Shown: positions 37,136 through 46,104 of the stretch, one piece after another
Layout of the letters: each line of letters starts with the position of its first letter
How positions within the stretch are numbered: the stretch's first letter is position 1
NCBI GenBank assembly: GCA_000964245.1
Contig: LANB01000001.1
Coordinates: forward strand, 2,756,392 to 2,820,391
Direction: 5' to 3'
DNA: 64,000 nucleotides
Source: Cellvibrionaceae bacterium 1162T.S.0a.05
Lineage (GTDB): Bacteria; Pseudomonadota; Gammaproteobacteria; Pseudomonadales; Cellvibrionaceae
Made by a program: the position numbers and the translations under genes
Notes under the pieces: model-generated
What the model was told of the DNA's origin: nothing
Database searches by the model: none
Seen by the model: the letters and a program-made list of their open reading frames with translations, nothing else

Positions 37136-37600
37136 TTGAAAATTCAAAACAACGCTGTGGTAGCGATTCATTACACACTGACAAATAACGCGGGCGAAGT
37201 GATCGATTCTTCTGAAGGTAAAGATCCGCTCAAATACTTGCACGGTGCGGGCAACATTATCCCCGGTCTGGAAAACGCCCTGGTGGATTGCTGCGTGGGT
37301 GATAAAAAAGACGTTGTCGTCGAGCCGCGGGATGGTTACGGCGAGCGCGATGAAAACCTGGTTCAAAAGTTACCAAGGGAAGCTTTTGGTGGCATTGATA
37401 CGATAGAAGTGGGTATGGAATTCCAGGCTCAGGGTCAGGATGGAAGTGTACAGTACGTGTCTGTTGAGAAAGTGGAAGACGATGGTATCACCATCAATGC
37501 GAATCACCCTCTTGCGGGTGAGACCCTGAATTTTGCTGTGAGCGTGGAAGAGGTTCGCGAAGCAACGGAATCAGAGATCGAGCACGGTCACGTTCACTGA
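37136..37600 (+). CDS. slyD: FKBP-type peptidyl-prolyl isomerase, SlyD-like
   Basis: The 154-residue protein has the FKBP core with VVAIHYTLTNNAGEVIDSS, the SlyD flap insertion (IIPGLENALVDCCVGDKKDVVVEPRDGYGER to LNFAVSVEEVREA) and a short His-rich end (EHGHVH), shorter than the metal-binding tail of E. coli SlyD. It acts as a proline isomerase and chaperone. The start is a TTG at 37136: GGAG lies 8 nt upstream and homologous residues begin there (LKIQNN). A longer frame from 36959 would overlap the divergent kinase gene. Confidence 0.88.
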   Translation: MKIQNNAVVAIHYTLTNNAGEVIDSSEGKDPLKYLHGAGNIIPGLENALVDCCVGDKKDVVVEPRDGYGERDENLVQKLPREAFGGIDTIEVGMEFQAQGQDGSVQYVSVEKVEDDGITINANHPLAGETLNFAVSVEEVREATESEIEHGHVH

Positions 37601-37612
37601 TCACGCTAAAAA

Positions 37613-37641
37613 ACGATGGGTGGCGTTCTTACACCCATCGT
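37613..37641. terminator. Hairpin terminator after slyD
   Basis: ACGATGGGTG / CACCCATCGT form a perfect 10-bp stem with a 9-nt loop, 12 bp after the stop. There is no clear T tract, so it may be a weak terminator. Confidence 0.6.
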
Positions 37642-37749
37642 CTCCTTATACATTCTCCCTTGAAATCACTTGCCACTTTTCATGAATTCGTAGTGTGTCG
37701 AATATAAAAGTGTTGATCATTTCAGCCTGGCGTTTTTAGGTTTCCAGTA

Positions 37750-39183
37750 TTAGCGTGTTTTCGCTTGGGAAAGGCCCTGTGTCGTCGTGTAGTAGCGCAT
37801 AAGCATATGTTGCCATACCGCATCCGGAATGGATGGAACACGGCTTTTTGAATCGCCAGTACTTTTTTGACCTTTTGTGTCGGTGACATTCAGGTATTGC
37901 AAGAGCGTTCTGGTGACTTCTGCAAAGTGGGCTTCGTGACCGCTGCGCAGTTCGTCTGGAATAATTAATTGCCACGCGTTTTCAACACGCCGGTATGCCA
38001 GGCCGGGAAAAGTGTGTTGCTGCTTGCCAATGGCATCTCGCAGAATCTTCTCAAATTGTTCTTTAGGTAATCTTGTCGTGATATAAAACTCGGGTCGATA
38101 ATTCCCGGCAGCGGTTTGTCTGACTTCGAATTGGCTTTTGGTGCCGCGCAGCAAGGAATAGTGGTAATCGCTGGCGCCTTCAGGAGCCTGGTACTCCCAG
38201 CTAACCTTGATACGCGCATGCACGCCGCGCAGCTGGTAAGAGAGTTCGCCGTTTGAGAATACCTTGAGTTTGTCATTTTCAATATTTTTGGTGAGATAAT
38301 CGGGTATGGCATCCCGTGCCGTGACGCGATAAAACTGCTGGCGAGTTAATACTGTCGGCCAACGTATCGCTTCTATGATATTTAAATCCTTGAATTGTAA
38401 GGCTTCACCATCGAAAAGCGTCCACTGAACAAGATCGACCAGGTGTGTGCCGACATCGACAAGGCCGTCGCCTTCCTGTAGCTCGTCAAAAAACCAGGCA
38501 GGGCGTACCAGTGTATTACCGGCAACTTGCTTATAAAAATGGTGCACACTTTCTTTGATAATACTGGGTGAATCAGCGTTGCCTGGCGCAATTGTGCCGA
38601 AGAGTTGAGGGTCTTGAGACAAGGCTTTCTGAAGTCGATTCGTGATCTCAAAGCGCTCCGTCATCATGTCCAGTAAAATCTGATTACGTGCGCGCGCAAG
38701 TTCAATGCTCTTTTGTAAAACATCGAACTGCTCACTGTTGATGGCCATCGGTTTATCAGCGAAGACATGGTAGCCGGCTTCGATAGCTTGCTGAATATAA
38801 TGAGTCTTGCGGGCGTTGTTGCCGGATACGACCACCACATCGCCGTGCTTTTTTTCCAAAAACCGTGCAACAAAATCATCTGCCTGATAGACCTTCAACG
38901 CCCAGTCAGTTGGAGCCAGCTTACGTTGATTGAAACTGTTTATGCGATCGAGATGCAGTTCTAAATCCTTTCCTGGTGGTGCAAATACTTTTACTTGCGG
39001 GTCAATTTCCGGGTAAGCCGTCTTTTGAATAAGGGCAGCATGGAAATGCCCTGGGTCCAGGGTTACAAGTTGGATTTTATTTGTTTCGCTCGAAATGCCT
39101 GCGCTTTCGTTTTTATCAGCGCAAGCAAAAGCGGCAAGGAATCCACAGTAACAAAGAATTAATCGTTGAACAGATCTGCGCAT
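37750..39183 (-). CDS. Secreted or lipid-anchored Gfo/Idh/MocA-like oxidoreductase
   Basis: The 477-residue protein has an N-terminal hydrophobic segment (about 7-22, with FACADK, a weak lipobox-like end), a Rossmann-type region with VVVVSGNNARKTHYIQQAIEAGYHVFADKPMA carrying the Gfo/Idh DKP-like motif, and a long C-terminal domain including GLVDVGTHLVDLVQWTLF. It resembles the putative oxidoreductases with PF16490-like C-termini that accompany DUF6807 proteins. The start at 39183 follows the upstream stop by 2 bp. It is the last gene of the coupled operon. Substrate is unknown; a sugar or inositol derivative is likely for the family. Confidence 0.75.
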   Translation of the reverse strand: MRRSVQRLILCYCGFLAAFACADKNESAGISSETNKIQLVTLDPGHFHAALIQKTAYPEIDPQVKVFAPPGKDLELHLDRINSFNQRKLAPTDWALKVYQADDFVARFLEKKHGDVVVVSGNNARKTHYIQQAIEAGYHVFADKPMAINSEQFDVLQKSIELARARNQILLDMMTERFEITNRLQKALSQDPQLFGTIAPGNADSPSIIKESVHHFYKQVAGNTLVRPAWFFDELQEGDGLVDVGTHLVDLVQWTLFDGEALQFKDLNIIEAIRWPTVLTRQQFYRVTARDAIPDYLTKNIENDKLKVFSNGELSYQLRGVHARIKVSWEYQAPEGASDYHYSLLRGTKSQFEVRQTAAGNYRPEFYITTRLPKEQFEKILRDAIGKQQHTFPGLAYRRVENAWQLIIPDELRSGHEAHFAEVTRTLLQYLNVTDTKGQKSTGDSKSRVPSIPDAVWQHMLMRYYTTTQGLSQAKTR

Positions 39184-39185
39184 GT

Positions 39186-40565
39186 TTAAATGATCCAGGG
39201 TTTTCTGTGTGGGCGTTGCAGCCAACTGTTGGCTTCCTTGTCGTTGATAAAGGTTTCTTTTTTAGGGTCCCAGTGAAGATGCCTGTCGACTTTCATCGCC
39301 ATATGATGAAGTAAACAGGCTGAGCAGGAACGATGACCGACTTCAATCGGGGCAATGGCTTGTGTCTTCCCGAGGATTGCATCCAACCAATTTCCGTGAT
39401 GGTCATTGCTTACAGGGAGTTTGATACGGTGTTTGGAAAAGTCGCTATTGAGAATCTTTCGATTGCTGGCGTCCAGGGGAATGACTCCGTTTTCATCGGC
39501 TACGGGGTCGCTGGCGGTTGCACGGTAATTCCCGCGTGTGACAAAAATCCAGCCTTCGCTGCCTTCAAATTTGATACCGTTAGGCAGTTCATTGCTTACG
39601 ACCATATGCACGCCGTTGGCATAACGTGCTTCTGTCCTGAAAATACCGTGAACGTCCCAGAGTCCGCTGGTAGGAAATTCAGCTTCACCCCAAATTTCTA
39701 CAGGCCCGCTGTACTCCATGCCCATACCCCAATGCGCTGTATCAATATGATGCGCACCCCAGCCGGTTATCATGCCGGCTCCAAATTGCTCGCAGCGTAG
39801 CCAGCCGGGACGACTGTAGTCAGCCTGTGGATGCACGCGTTTTTCGGTGTAATACACTTCGGGTGTTGGGCCGAGCCACATATCGTAATCAAGGTTTTCG
39901 GGTATGGGTGTTTCCACCTCCACTTCGCCCGAAGGGTCGCCGGGTAACCCGACATACACTTTCTTTAACTCGCCAATTTTGCCATTCAACACCAACTCAC
40001 TGGCGAGGCGAAACTGTTCCCATGAGCGTTGTTGACTGCCGATTTGCATAACCCGTCCGCTGCGTTTAACCGCATCGCTCAAGCGACGGCCATCTTCAAT
40101 TGTCAATGAAGCCGGTTTTTGTAAGTAGACATGTTTACTGGCCTGTACAGCGTGCACGCCAATATGGGCATGCCAGTGATCCGGTGTACTGACCAGAACG
40201 GCATCAATATCCTTGTTGGCCAATAAGTCGCGATAATTTTGGTAAACCGCAACACCATCCCAAACTTTGCCTTTTTTCTCACTGTAGTGCGCGTTCACCA
40301 GTGCACGCGCATCTTGCGCGCGATGAATATCGACATCGCAGACGGCCATCACCTGGGCATGGTCATATTTCCAGACTTCCGGCATATCGTGGACGCGGGA
40401 AATCCGCCCTGTCCCAATTGCGCCCACGTTAATTCGGTTAGAGGGCGCGTTCTTGCCAAATACACTGGCGGGAACAATAAGCGGGAAACCCACCGCGAGA
40501 CCGCTTTTTAAAAATTGGCGACGAGGAAGTTTTACAGCATCATTGTTTGTCATTTTTTTCTTCAT
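39186..40565 (-). CDS. Tat-exported Gfo/Idh/MocA-family oxidoreductase
   Basis: The 459-residue protein has a Tat signal with twin Arg (KLPRRQFLKSGLAVGFPLIVP split over residues 12-33), then the NAD(P)-binding domain (INVGAIGTGRISRVHDM, and STPDHWHAHIGVHAVQASKHVYLQKPAS with the catalytic-Lys region QKP). The substrate domain has GWGAHHIDTAHWG. It probably oxidises a sugar or sugar acid in the periplasm, carrying its cofactor through Tat. The ATG at 40565 overlaps the DUF6807 stop (ATGA), marking translational coupling. The co-factor and substrate are not certain. Confidence 0.88.
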   Translation of the reverse strand: MKKKMTNNDAVKLPRRQFLKSGLAVGFPLIVPASVFGKNAPSNRINVGAIGTGRISRVHDMPEVWKYDHAQVMAVCDVDIHRAQDARALVNAHYSEKKGKVWDGVAVYQNYRDLLANKDIDAVLVSTPDHWHAHIGVHAVQASKHVYLQKPASLTIEDGRRLSDAVKRSGRVMQIGSQQRSWEQFRLASELVLNGKIGELKKVYVGLPGDPSGEVEVETPIPENLDYDMWLGPTPEVYYTEKRVHPQADYSRPGWLRCEQFGAGMITGWGAHHIDTAHWGMGMEYSGPVEIWGEAEFPTSGLWDVHGIFRTEARYANGVHMVVSNELPNGIKFEGSEGWIFVTRGNYRATASDPVADENGVIPLDASNRKILNSDFSKHRIKLPVSNDHHGNWLDAILGKTQAIAPIEVGHRSCSACLLHHMAMKVDRHLHWDPKKETFINDKEANSWLQRPHRKPWII

Positions 40566-41695
40566 GGCGTGGACTCCGACGGGGAGGAAACGAAAGTGGA
40601 GACGGGTAAAGTATGTTGGGCAAAATCTTTCCAGGCTTGCTCGGCGGCTTTTGCGTTGATTTTTCCGCGATAGACAATAAAACGATAGCGACGTTGATGG
40701 TTTTTACCGGGCTCGATATGCCAGTCACGGTTTTTTGTGGGGGAGAAACTGGCAAAGACATCGCCGCGACTATCGTCATTCACCGGCCAGATGCGCAGAG
40801 GTTCGGGGTGATTAAAATTGTCGGGGTGGGATAACACCAACGCGCCTGCGTACGTACCGTCAATGTCGCCCTGCACATAAAACCAGCGTCCAAGGGTATT
40901 GTCCACGCTTGAGCGGTCGTGCCCTTCTGACGATAACACTTCGCTGTTGCCTTTGTGCCATTTTTCGGTGGCTCGCCAGCCAAACCCGCCATAGCGATAT
41001 TCAAGTAGATGGACAGTGTGTTTTTTCGCTGCGCGTAAATTGATATTCAAGTCGAACAAGTAATAATCTTTTGAAGGTTTGAAGACGCGAACCTGTTGCT
41101 CTTCGAGCATGATGACCTGCTCCTTGCCTTCAGCGCTAAATATGACATGCTCGTGCAGGGCGGTGAAACCGCTAAACAAAGGGCCTTGTTCACGGTTCAG
41201 AAATTTTTTAAAACGTACGGTGCCCTGTTTTTTTGCGAGATTCCACAAATCGTATTCTTCGCCGTTGTAGCGTAAGTGCGTCCAGGGGTTCCAGATCCCG
41301 TAGTGATGGTAATGATCATCAGGTTGAATACGTGTCAGCCTTAATTTTCCAGGCGCATAGAGTGGGTGGATAAACCCACTTCTGCCATAGGCGGGATCGA
41401 CGCCCTCAGGGGCAGGGTAATGTTGAAATTGGTAGGTCAAAAGTTCTTCATCGGCCGCGACTACCAATGCGCCTTTGTGTTCCTGAATGCGCATCGGGGT
41501 ATCGTCGAATTGGCAGGCTTGATCACAGTTGAGGGAGTAGCGTTGAGCGTTTTCTACCTGGTTGATGGACTTGCTGGTTTCCGGTTTGCTTATTGGTTCT
41601 GACTTCGGAAAATAAAAACGCTGTTCAGCGATCGAAAATCCACTGAAATATAGACAGAAGAAAACGAATAATGACTTGATTATTGATTTAATCAT
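40562..41695 (-). CDS. Exported DUF6807 (PmoA-like) protein
   Basis: The 377-residue protein has a signal peptide (about 1-23, cut after SIA) and a family-typical body with FIHPLYAPGKLRLTRIQPDDHYHHYGIWNPW, a His-rich segment likely to bind metal or substrate, and YRYGGFGWRATEKWHKGN. DUF6807 proteins (often labelled methane oxygenase PmoA, which is misleading) occur with Gfo/Idh oxidoreductases in polysaccharide-degrading bacteria. Its biochemical role is unknown. It heads a three-gene coupled operon. A MITE-like element lies just upstream and a GTATAC palindrome beyond it. Confidence 0.78.
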   Translation of the reverse strand: MIKSIIKSLFVFFCLYFSGFSIAEQRFYFPKSEPISKPETSKSINQVENAQRYSLNCDQACQFDDTPMRIQEHKGALVVAADEELLTYQFQHYPAPEGVDPAYGRSGFIHPLYAPGKLRLTRIQPDDHYHHYGIWNPWTHLRYNGEEYDLWNLAKKQGTVRFKKFLNREQGPLFSGFTALHEHVIFSAEGKEQVIMLEEQQVRVFKPSKDYYLFDLNINLRAAKKHTVHLLEYRYGGFGWRATEKWHKGNSEVLSSEGHDRSSVDNTLGRWFYVQGDIDGTYAGALVLSHPDNFNHPEPLRIWPVNDDSRGDVFASFSPTKNRDWHIEPGKNHQRRYRFIVYRGKINAKAAEQAWKDFAQHTLPVSTFVSSPSESTP

Positions 41696-41743
41696 AGCGA
41701 GACCTTTGGGCTTGCCTTTCCAGAAAGTGGCCTGTTTATTGTT

Positions 41744-41890
41744 CTAGGGAACCTCTGAAAAATGGCCTATTTTCCCTGTGGCAGCGTCAGCTCCGTGCTC
41801 GAATCCTCATTTACTCCAGTAAACTCCGGTTCTCCGCGCGGTGCTTCCTTGCCACAGAAAAAATATTTCCATTTTTCAGAGGTTCCCTAG
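41744..41890. mobile_element. 147-bp MITE-like palindromic element with perfect 22-bp terminal inverted repeats
   Basis: The ends 41744-41765 and 41869-41890 are exact inverted complements over 22 bp (CTAGGGAACCTCTGAAAAAT and two more bases). A second nested pair (CTGTGGCA at 41776-41783, TGCCACAG at 41850-41857) and a central TTTACT-CC-AGTAAA hairpin let the whole element fold into one long stem. It encodes nothing. It occupies part of the 512-bp gap 41696-42207, whose remainder is AT-rich with three TGGTTGTTT copies and a GTATAC palindrome. Solo ends occur at 20173 and 49431. Confidence 0.8.
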
Positions 41891-42043
41891 TTGGTTTATT
41901 GCTTAATATGGTTGTTTGATCTGGTTGTTTTATTTGCTTTTTATTGCTCTTTTAATAGCCTGGTTGTTTTGCTTTCTTGTTTTGATTTCTCGTATTGCTG
42001 AGCTTGTGTGCCGGGTATTCTCATAATGAAGCTTGACCTTATC

Positions 42044-42054
42044 TAGTATACAAG
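42044..42054. promoter_or_regulatory. Candidate GntR-type operator upstream of the DUF6807 operon
   Basis: CTAGTATACAAG contains a GTATAC-centred near-palindrome (minus strand CTTGTATACTAG). It lies about 350 bp upstream of the DUF6807 start, with the MITE-like element between, and 154 bp upstream of the divergent ATPase gene. Confidence 0.35.
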
Positions 42055-42207
42055 ATTTGCTTGAGCGCGAAGTGAAGAGAATCACGTCCCGCAATGCGGC
42101 TTCCCGGGCGATTGCCCGCAAAAAATACTGGATCATGCAGGGTACTGCTGCCACAATATTCGGGCATTTCGGGAGTCACGTTCTGTGGCGAAGTTTTTAA
42201 TAGTGAT

Positions 42208-45200
42208 ATGAGGGTTTGTGTCGAAGTGAAATGGCTTCGTGTTTTGTTGCATCTGTACGTTTTGCTCTGCCTGGCGACAGGGGTGTTCGCGCAGGATGCC
42301 GACGGCGATCTTGAGCGCCAAATTGAGGTATTGAAAAACTTCTATGAGAAACAATTGGTTGGTACCGATGCACTGAAATCCGTATTGCCCGAGAGTTGGT
42401 TACAGGAAGGCCTGGACCGGGATCTGGCGCGTCAACAAATGGAAGTCGAGCGCACAAAATTGCAGGCGAGCCAGTTGGATGCCGCATCAATGGAAAGGCA
42501 CGAGCGTTTGCTTGAGCTCAAGTTGCGTTGGCTGTACTTCAAGGCGGATGAACGTCAATCCTTGTTGAATGAAGCGCGCACACGCCAATTAGTTCAGGAA
42601 AATCAAAGCGAGGCCAGCCAGAACCTTGCGCGCGCGCATCGGGAAGTGGAAGAAAGTGTTGCGCAACAGAAGTCTGTGGATAAGGCGCTTGCCGACACTC
42701 ACGACGAGCGTGAAAAGCGTTTGTTGAGCATCTTGTTGGAAATGGAAAAGAACCTCGAGTGGATTGCGCAGCAGCGGGCGGTGGTAGCCAAAGCCCAATC
42801 GTCATTAAGCGACGCGGCTCAACAATGGTTGCAAACGAAAACGGCCATAGAAAATGCATTGGAAGATGAGAATTTTCTACCCGGCACCCAGAATTTTTCA
42901 GCCTATAGAACGTCACTTGCTGAACGTTTACAGACGTCAAACGATTGGGTCAGATCTCAAGAGAGTTTTATTCGCGCTATTTTTGGCTCTGAATATCAGG
43001 TGGAGTGGCCTTATGCCTTGCTAAGTGTGCAACTGCGGGATGGTGATAGTGAAGCGTTGCGTGCATTGGTCGATGCCATTCAGCAAAAGCGCGTGGTGTT
43101 GCATACAGAGCAAGATCAGGTGCAGCGCCAACGCGCCGAACTTATTACCCAGTGGATTGATTGGCAACGTCAGTACAGGCAGCAGCTTATCACTTTACGG
43201 AGTGAACTGATCTCTGAAGTGATCAACAGCAGTACTTACGCACTCAACAGCACACTGCCCTTAAAGCTTGAACTTTCAACCCTGAGTGCAGGCTCGGCTT
43301 TTTATTTGTGGCGTGAGGATTTCAAACGGAGTAATCAGTACCGAAGCAGAAAAGCTTTCACCTTTAACATGTTAAATGATTTCGTTAAGGGCTTACTTGT
43401 CACGGCGTTTCTTGTATGGCTTCTTTATCGACGTAAAAATGTATTAAACCGTTTGCAAACCTGGTTGCGGGCACCGTCTTTACCGCTCAAATGGCGCCGC
43501 GTTACGATGGCTGTTTACGATTTGTGCCACTATTTGTATGTGTTTGTCATTGTTATTATTTTGGGGCACCTTCTTATTTCCTTGATGGTGCAGTCAGGGT
43601 TTCAGGCCGCCAACCTACTGAGCCCCTTGCTAAATCATGTCTTGATCTTTTTCCTGTTGTTTGGTTTTGTTAATTTTCTCAGCCCCTTATTAAGTCAACG
43701 TAGTTATCGACAAAAACGCGCACTCGAAGAAGTGCAGGCAATGGAAAAAATATTTGAGTTTTTTCCAAAGGTTTATTTGTACTACTGGCTGATTTCCGGC
43801 TCGGTATCGTTATTACTCCTGCAAGTATTGCAGCGCAATTTACTGGATTTTTACTTCGCTAATGTTCTCGTACTGTTGTTTTTTAGCGGCTTGTTCATTG
43901 CGGTTTGGTGGGATCGTAAAAACTGGCGATTAATTAACAATATTGCCAGCCAAAGCGCGCTTTGGAAGCGGATTACCGAGAAAGCACAGGGTAAGTTCTG
44001 GGAGCCTGCCGTACTCGTTGTTGGCGGTGGATTGGGCGTGTACCGTGTTGCATGGCGAGTGTTGTCTGAACGCTTTATCGAGCATGAGTTGACCAGACGG
44101 TTTCAGGCGATGGTCAGCCGTGCGCTGTTGGAGCGTCAATATCGACGCTCAGCCGCCCGCGTCAATCCGGGCTGGTTTCCGGAGAAATATTGGCGAGCCT
44201 TTCACTTTCAAACACCTGCCGTAGACGATTGGTATGTTAGCCGCGAAGAGAGTGAACAGATATTAGAAAACTTCTATCGGGCGTGGCAGGAGGAGGAAGA
44301 GTTTGCCCGTATTCTCCTCTGTGGTGATCGCGGAATTGGAAAAAGTGAAATTATTGCTAAATTTGCACGCTCCAGGGATGTCCCTGTGTTGCACACACAA
44401 CTTTTGGCTGGCGACCAGGATGTTGCCGAGGTGTGCGCACGATTTGGCCTTGACCTGTTCAATGACGCTAATTTGAATGCTGCCGAGTTGATCGAGAAGC
44501 TGACGGCTTTGCCACCACAAATTCTTTGCATTGAAAATCTGGAAAATTGCATGCTTAGACGTGTCGGCGGGTTCGATACGTTTGCCTTTGTGAATGATTT
44601 TATTCTCGAGGCATCAACACGTCATTTTTGTTTGGCAACCTGTACTTCACATGCCTGGAGCATTACACGGCGAGCCCTGGTGGGGATCGATAACTTCAGC
44701 GAAACACCTTTTGTTAAGGGAATGACCGAGAAGCAACTGAAGGCAATGCTGCTCAATCGGCACCGCAGTAGCACGGAACATTCGCCTGACTTCAGTCATC
44801 TCAACCTCACCGAGAATAAAACCTATTTTGATCGGCATCTGGCTGACAAGGAAAGTAATAATAAAGGTGAAGAACTCTATTTTCGCATTCTTTGGGACTA
44901 CACGCGGGGCAATCCACGTCAGGCACTCTACTACTGGAAAGCCTCTCTAAACTGGAAGGGAGATCATAGCTCGGTGAGGCTGTTTGAAGTGCCTGAGCAG
45001 AAAGTGTTGGAAAACTTACCGGATAATACCCTGATGCTGTTGGCAGCCTTGATAGAACACAACGGGCTGGATGAACAAAGTCTGGCGCAAGTCATGAATG
45101 TCTCTACGACGAACATTCGTCGTCGCATTGAGGAATTGCGCCCCTACGGAATCGTGTATTTACAGAGTGTCGATCAAGGTAAAAACGCCTGGCATATCGA

Positions 45201-45273
45201 AAGTTTCTGGACGCGTGCAGTGGAAGGTTATCTGGAAAAACGACAATTTCTTTTTCGTGGGGAATCTCAATGA
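42208..45273 (+). CDS. Membrane-anchored coiled-coil P-loop ATPase, coupled to an MscS channel
   Basis: I do not recognise this 1021-residue architecture. It has a signal peptide (1-29, ending VFA), a long periplasmic coiled coil (about 35-370, rich in Glu, Gln, Arg; akin in layout to the MscK N-terminus), then about five or six membrane segments (near 392-407, 442-460, 476-490, 522-540, 550-568, perhaps 600-618). A cytoplasmic ATPase domain follows: Walker A GDRGIGKS at 706-713, Walker-B-like ILCIENLEN at 772-780, a possible sensor segment LATCTSH and a late GNPRQALYYW. A putative winged helix ends the protein (LAQVMNVSTTNIRRRIEEL). I start at ATG 42208 because the signal peptide begins there; the longer frame has no leader. 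Its stop overlaps the MscS start (ATGA). An ATP-driven or ATP-sensing regulator of the channel is an inference. Confidence 0.7.
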   Translation: MRVCVEVKWLRVLLHLYVLLCLATGVFAQDADGDLERQIEVLKNFYEKQLVGTDALKSVLPESWLQEGLDRDLARQQMEVERTKLQASQLDAASMERHERLLELKLRWLYFKADERQSLLNEARTRQLVQENQSEASQNLARAHREVEESVAQQKSVDKALADTHDEREKRLLSILLEMEKNLEWIAQQRAVVAKAQSSLSDAAQQWLQTKTAIENALEDENFLPGTQNFSAYRTSLAERLQTSNDWVRSQESFIRAIFGSEYQVEWPYALLSVQLRDGDSEALRALVDAIQQKRVVLHTEQDQVQRQRAELITQWIDWQRQYRQQLITLRSELISEVINSSTYALNSTLPLKLELSTLSAGSAFYLWREDFKRSNQYRSRKAFTFNMLNDFVKGLLVTAFLVWLLYRRKNVLNRLQTWLRAPSLPLKWRRVTMAVYDLCHYLYVFVIVIILGHLLISLMVQSGFQAANLLSPLLNHVLIFFLLFGFVNFLSPLLSQRSYRQKRALEEVQAMEKIFEFFPKVYLYYWLISGSVSLLLLQVLQRNLLDFYFANVLVLLFFSGLFIAVWWDRKNWRLINNIASQSALWKRITEKAQGKFWEPAVLVVGGGLGVYRVAWRVLSERFIEHELTRRFQAMVSRALLERQYRRSAARVNPGWFPEKYWRAFHFQTPAVDDWYVSREESEQILENFYRAWQEEEEFARILLCGDRGIGKSEIIAKFARSRDVPVLHTQLLAGDQDVAEVCARFGLDLFNDANLNAAELIEKLTALPPQILCIENLENCMLRRVGGFDTFAFVNDFILEASTRHFCLATCTSHAWSITRRALVGIDNFSETPFVKGMTEKQLKAMLLNRHRSSTEHSPDFSHLNLTENKTYFDRHLADKESNNKGEELYFRILWDYTRGNPRQALYYWKASLNWKGDHSSVRLFEVPEQKVLENLPDNTLMLLAALIEHNGLDEQSLAQVMNVSTTNIRRRIEELRPYGIVYLQSVDQGKNAWHIESFWTRAVEGYLEKRQFLFRGESQ

Positions 45274-46082
45274 ACGGTGATGCCTATCAAATAATTTCGG
45301 CTTTCGATTTTTCGAGGTTGTTGGTTTCCCTTCTGGTTTTGACGGTTGCCTACGTGCTGGCGAGATTGTGCCGCATGTTTTCCTTGAAGTTGGGCAAAAG
45401 CTTTCCGGATTATCGTTTGCGTATCGAGCAGATAATGACGGTAATCAATTTTGTCATGATAGTCGGTTCGATTGCGTTAGCGATTTTTCTGTTGTTCCGC
45501 AGTAAGGAAGCTGCGCTGGCGATAGGCGGTTCTATCGGTCTGGCTTTTGCGATTGGTGCGAAGGATGTTGCTGCGTCCTTATTGTCGGGCATGATCGTTA
45601 TGTTTGATCGTTCGTTTCGTGTGGGTGATCGCGTTCGCTTCGGTGATATTTATGGTGATGTCATATCCATTGGTGTCAGGAGCACGCGTATACGCACACT
45701 CGATGATTCAATTGTGAGTATTCCCAACAGCCAATTTATGAATAGCCCGGTGATCAGTGCGAATGCTGGAGCGCTTGATATGCAGGTGGAGGTTCGTCTG
45801 TATATCAAACCGGGGAGCAAGCTTGAATTGGTTGAAAAGATTGTACGTGAAGCTGCTGTGGCAAGCCGCAGTGTTTATCTGGATAAGGATATTCAAGTGC
45901 TCTTTAAAGATGAGATTTTAGGAAACATGGTCGTGACTCGCGTATTACTCAAGGCTTACGTAATGGAAGTGATCTATGAAAAACGCTTTGAGTCTGAAGT
46001 GACGGAACGCTGTCATGAGGCTTTTGCTCTTGCGGGAATAGAACACCCGCAAGGGTCGTATGTACATACGGGCCAGGGCTAA
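45270..46082 (+). CDS. MscS-family mechanosensitive channel
   Basis: The 270-residue protein has three membrane segments (about 14-32, 50-72 and the pore helix) followed by a beta and alpha/beta cytoplasmic domain. The pore helix region LAIGGSIGLAFAIGAKDVAASLLSGMIVMFDRSFRVGDRV is split by no unusual residue and matches MscS TM3 and the following loop. IRTLDDSIVSIPNSQFMNSPV is the usual beta-domain segment. It is slightly shorter than E. coli MscS. It starts inside the stop of the ATPase gene, so the two are translationally coupled, which suggests a shared complex. Confidence 0.92.
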   Translation: MNGDAYQIISAFDFSRLLVSLLVLTVAYVLARLCRMFSLKLGKSFPDYRLRIEQIMTVINFVMIVGSIALAIFLLFRSKEAALAIGGSIGLAFAIGAKDVAASLLSGMIVMFDRSFRVGDRVRFGDIYGDVISIGVRSTRIRTLDDSIVSIPNSQFMNSPVISANAGALDMQVEVRLYIKPGSKLELVEKIVREAAVASRSVYLDKDIQVLFKDEILGNMVVTRVLLKAYVMEVIYEKRFESEVTERCHEAFALAGIEHPQGSYVHTGQG

Positions 46083-46104
46083 ATGTAGCCGCGGCCCATA
46101 TGTT

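Noticed and set aside
41930-42154. Small minus-strand frame of 74 residues upstream of the ATPase gene
   Set aside because: It lies over AT-rich intergenic repeats and the candidate operator, lacks a ribosome-binding site and shows no family features.
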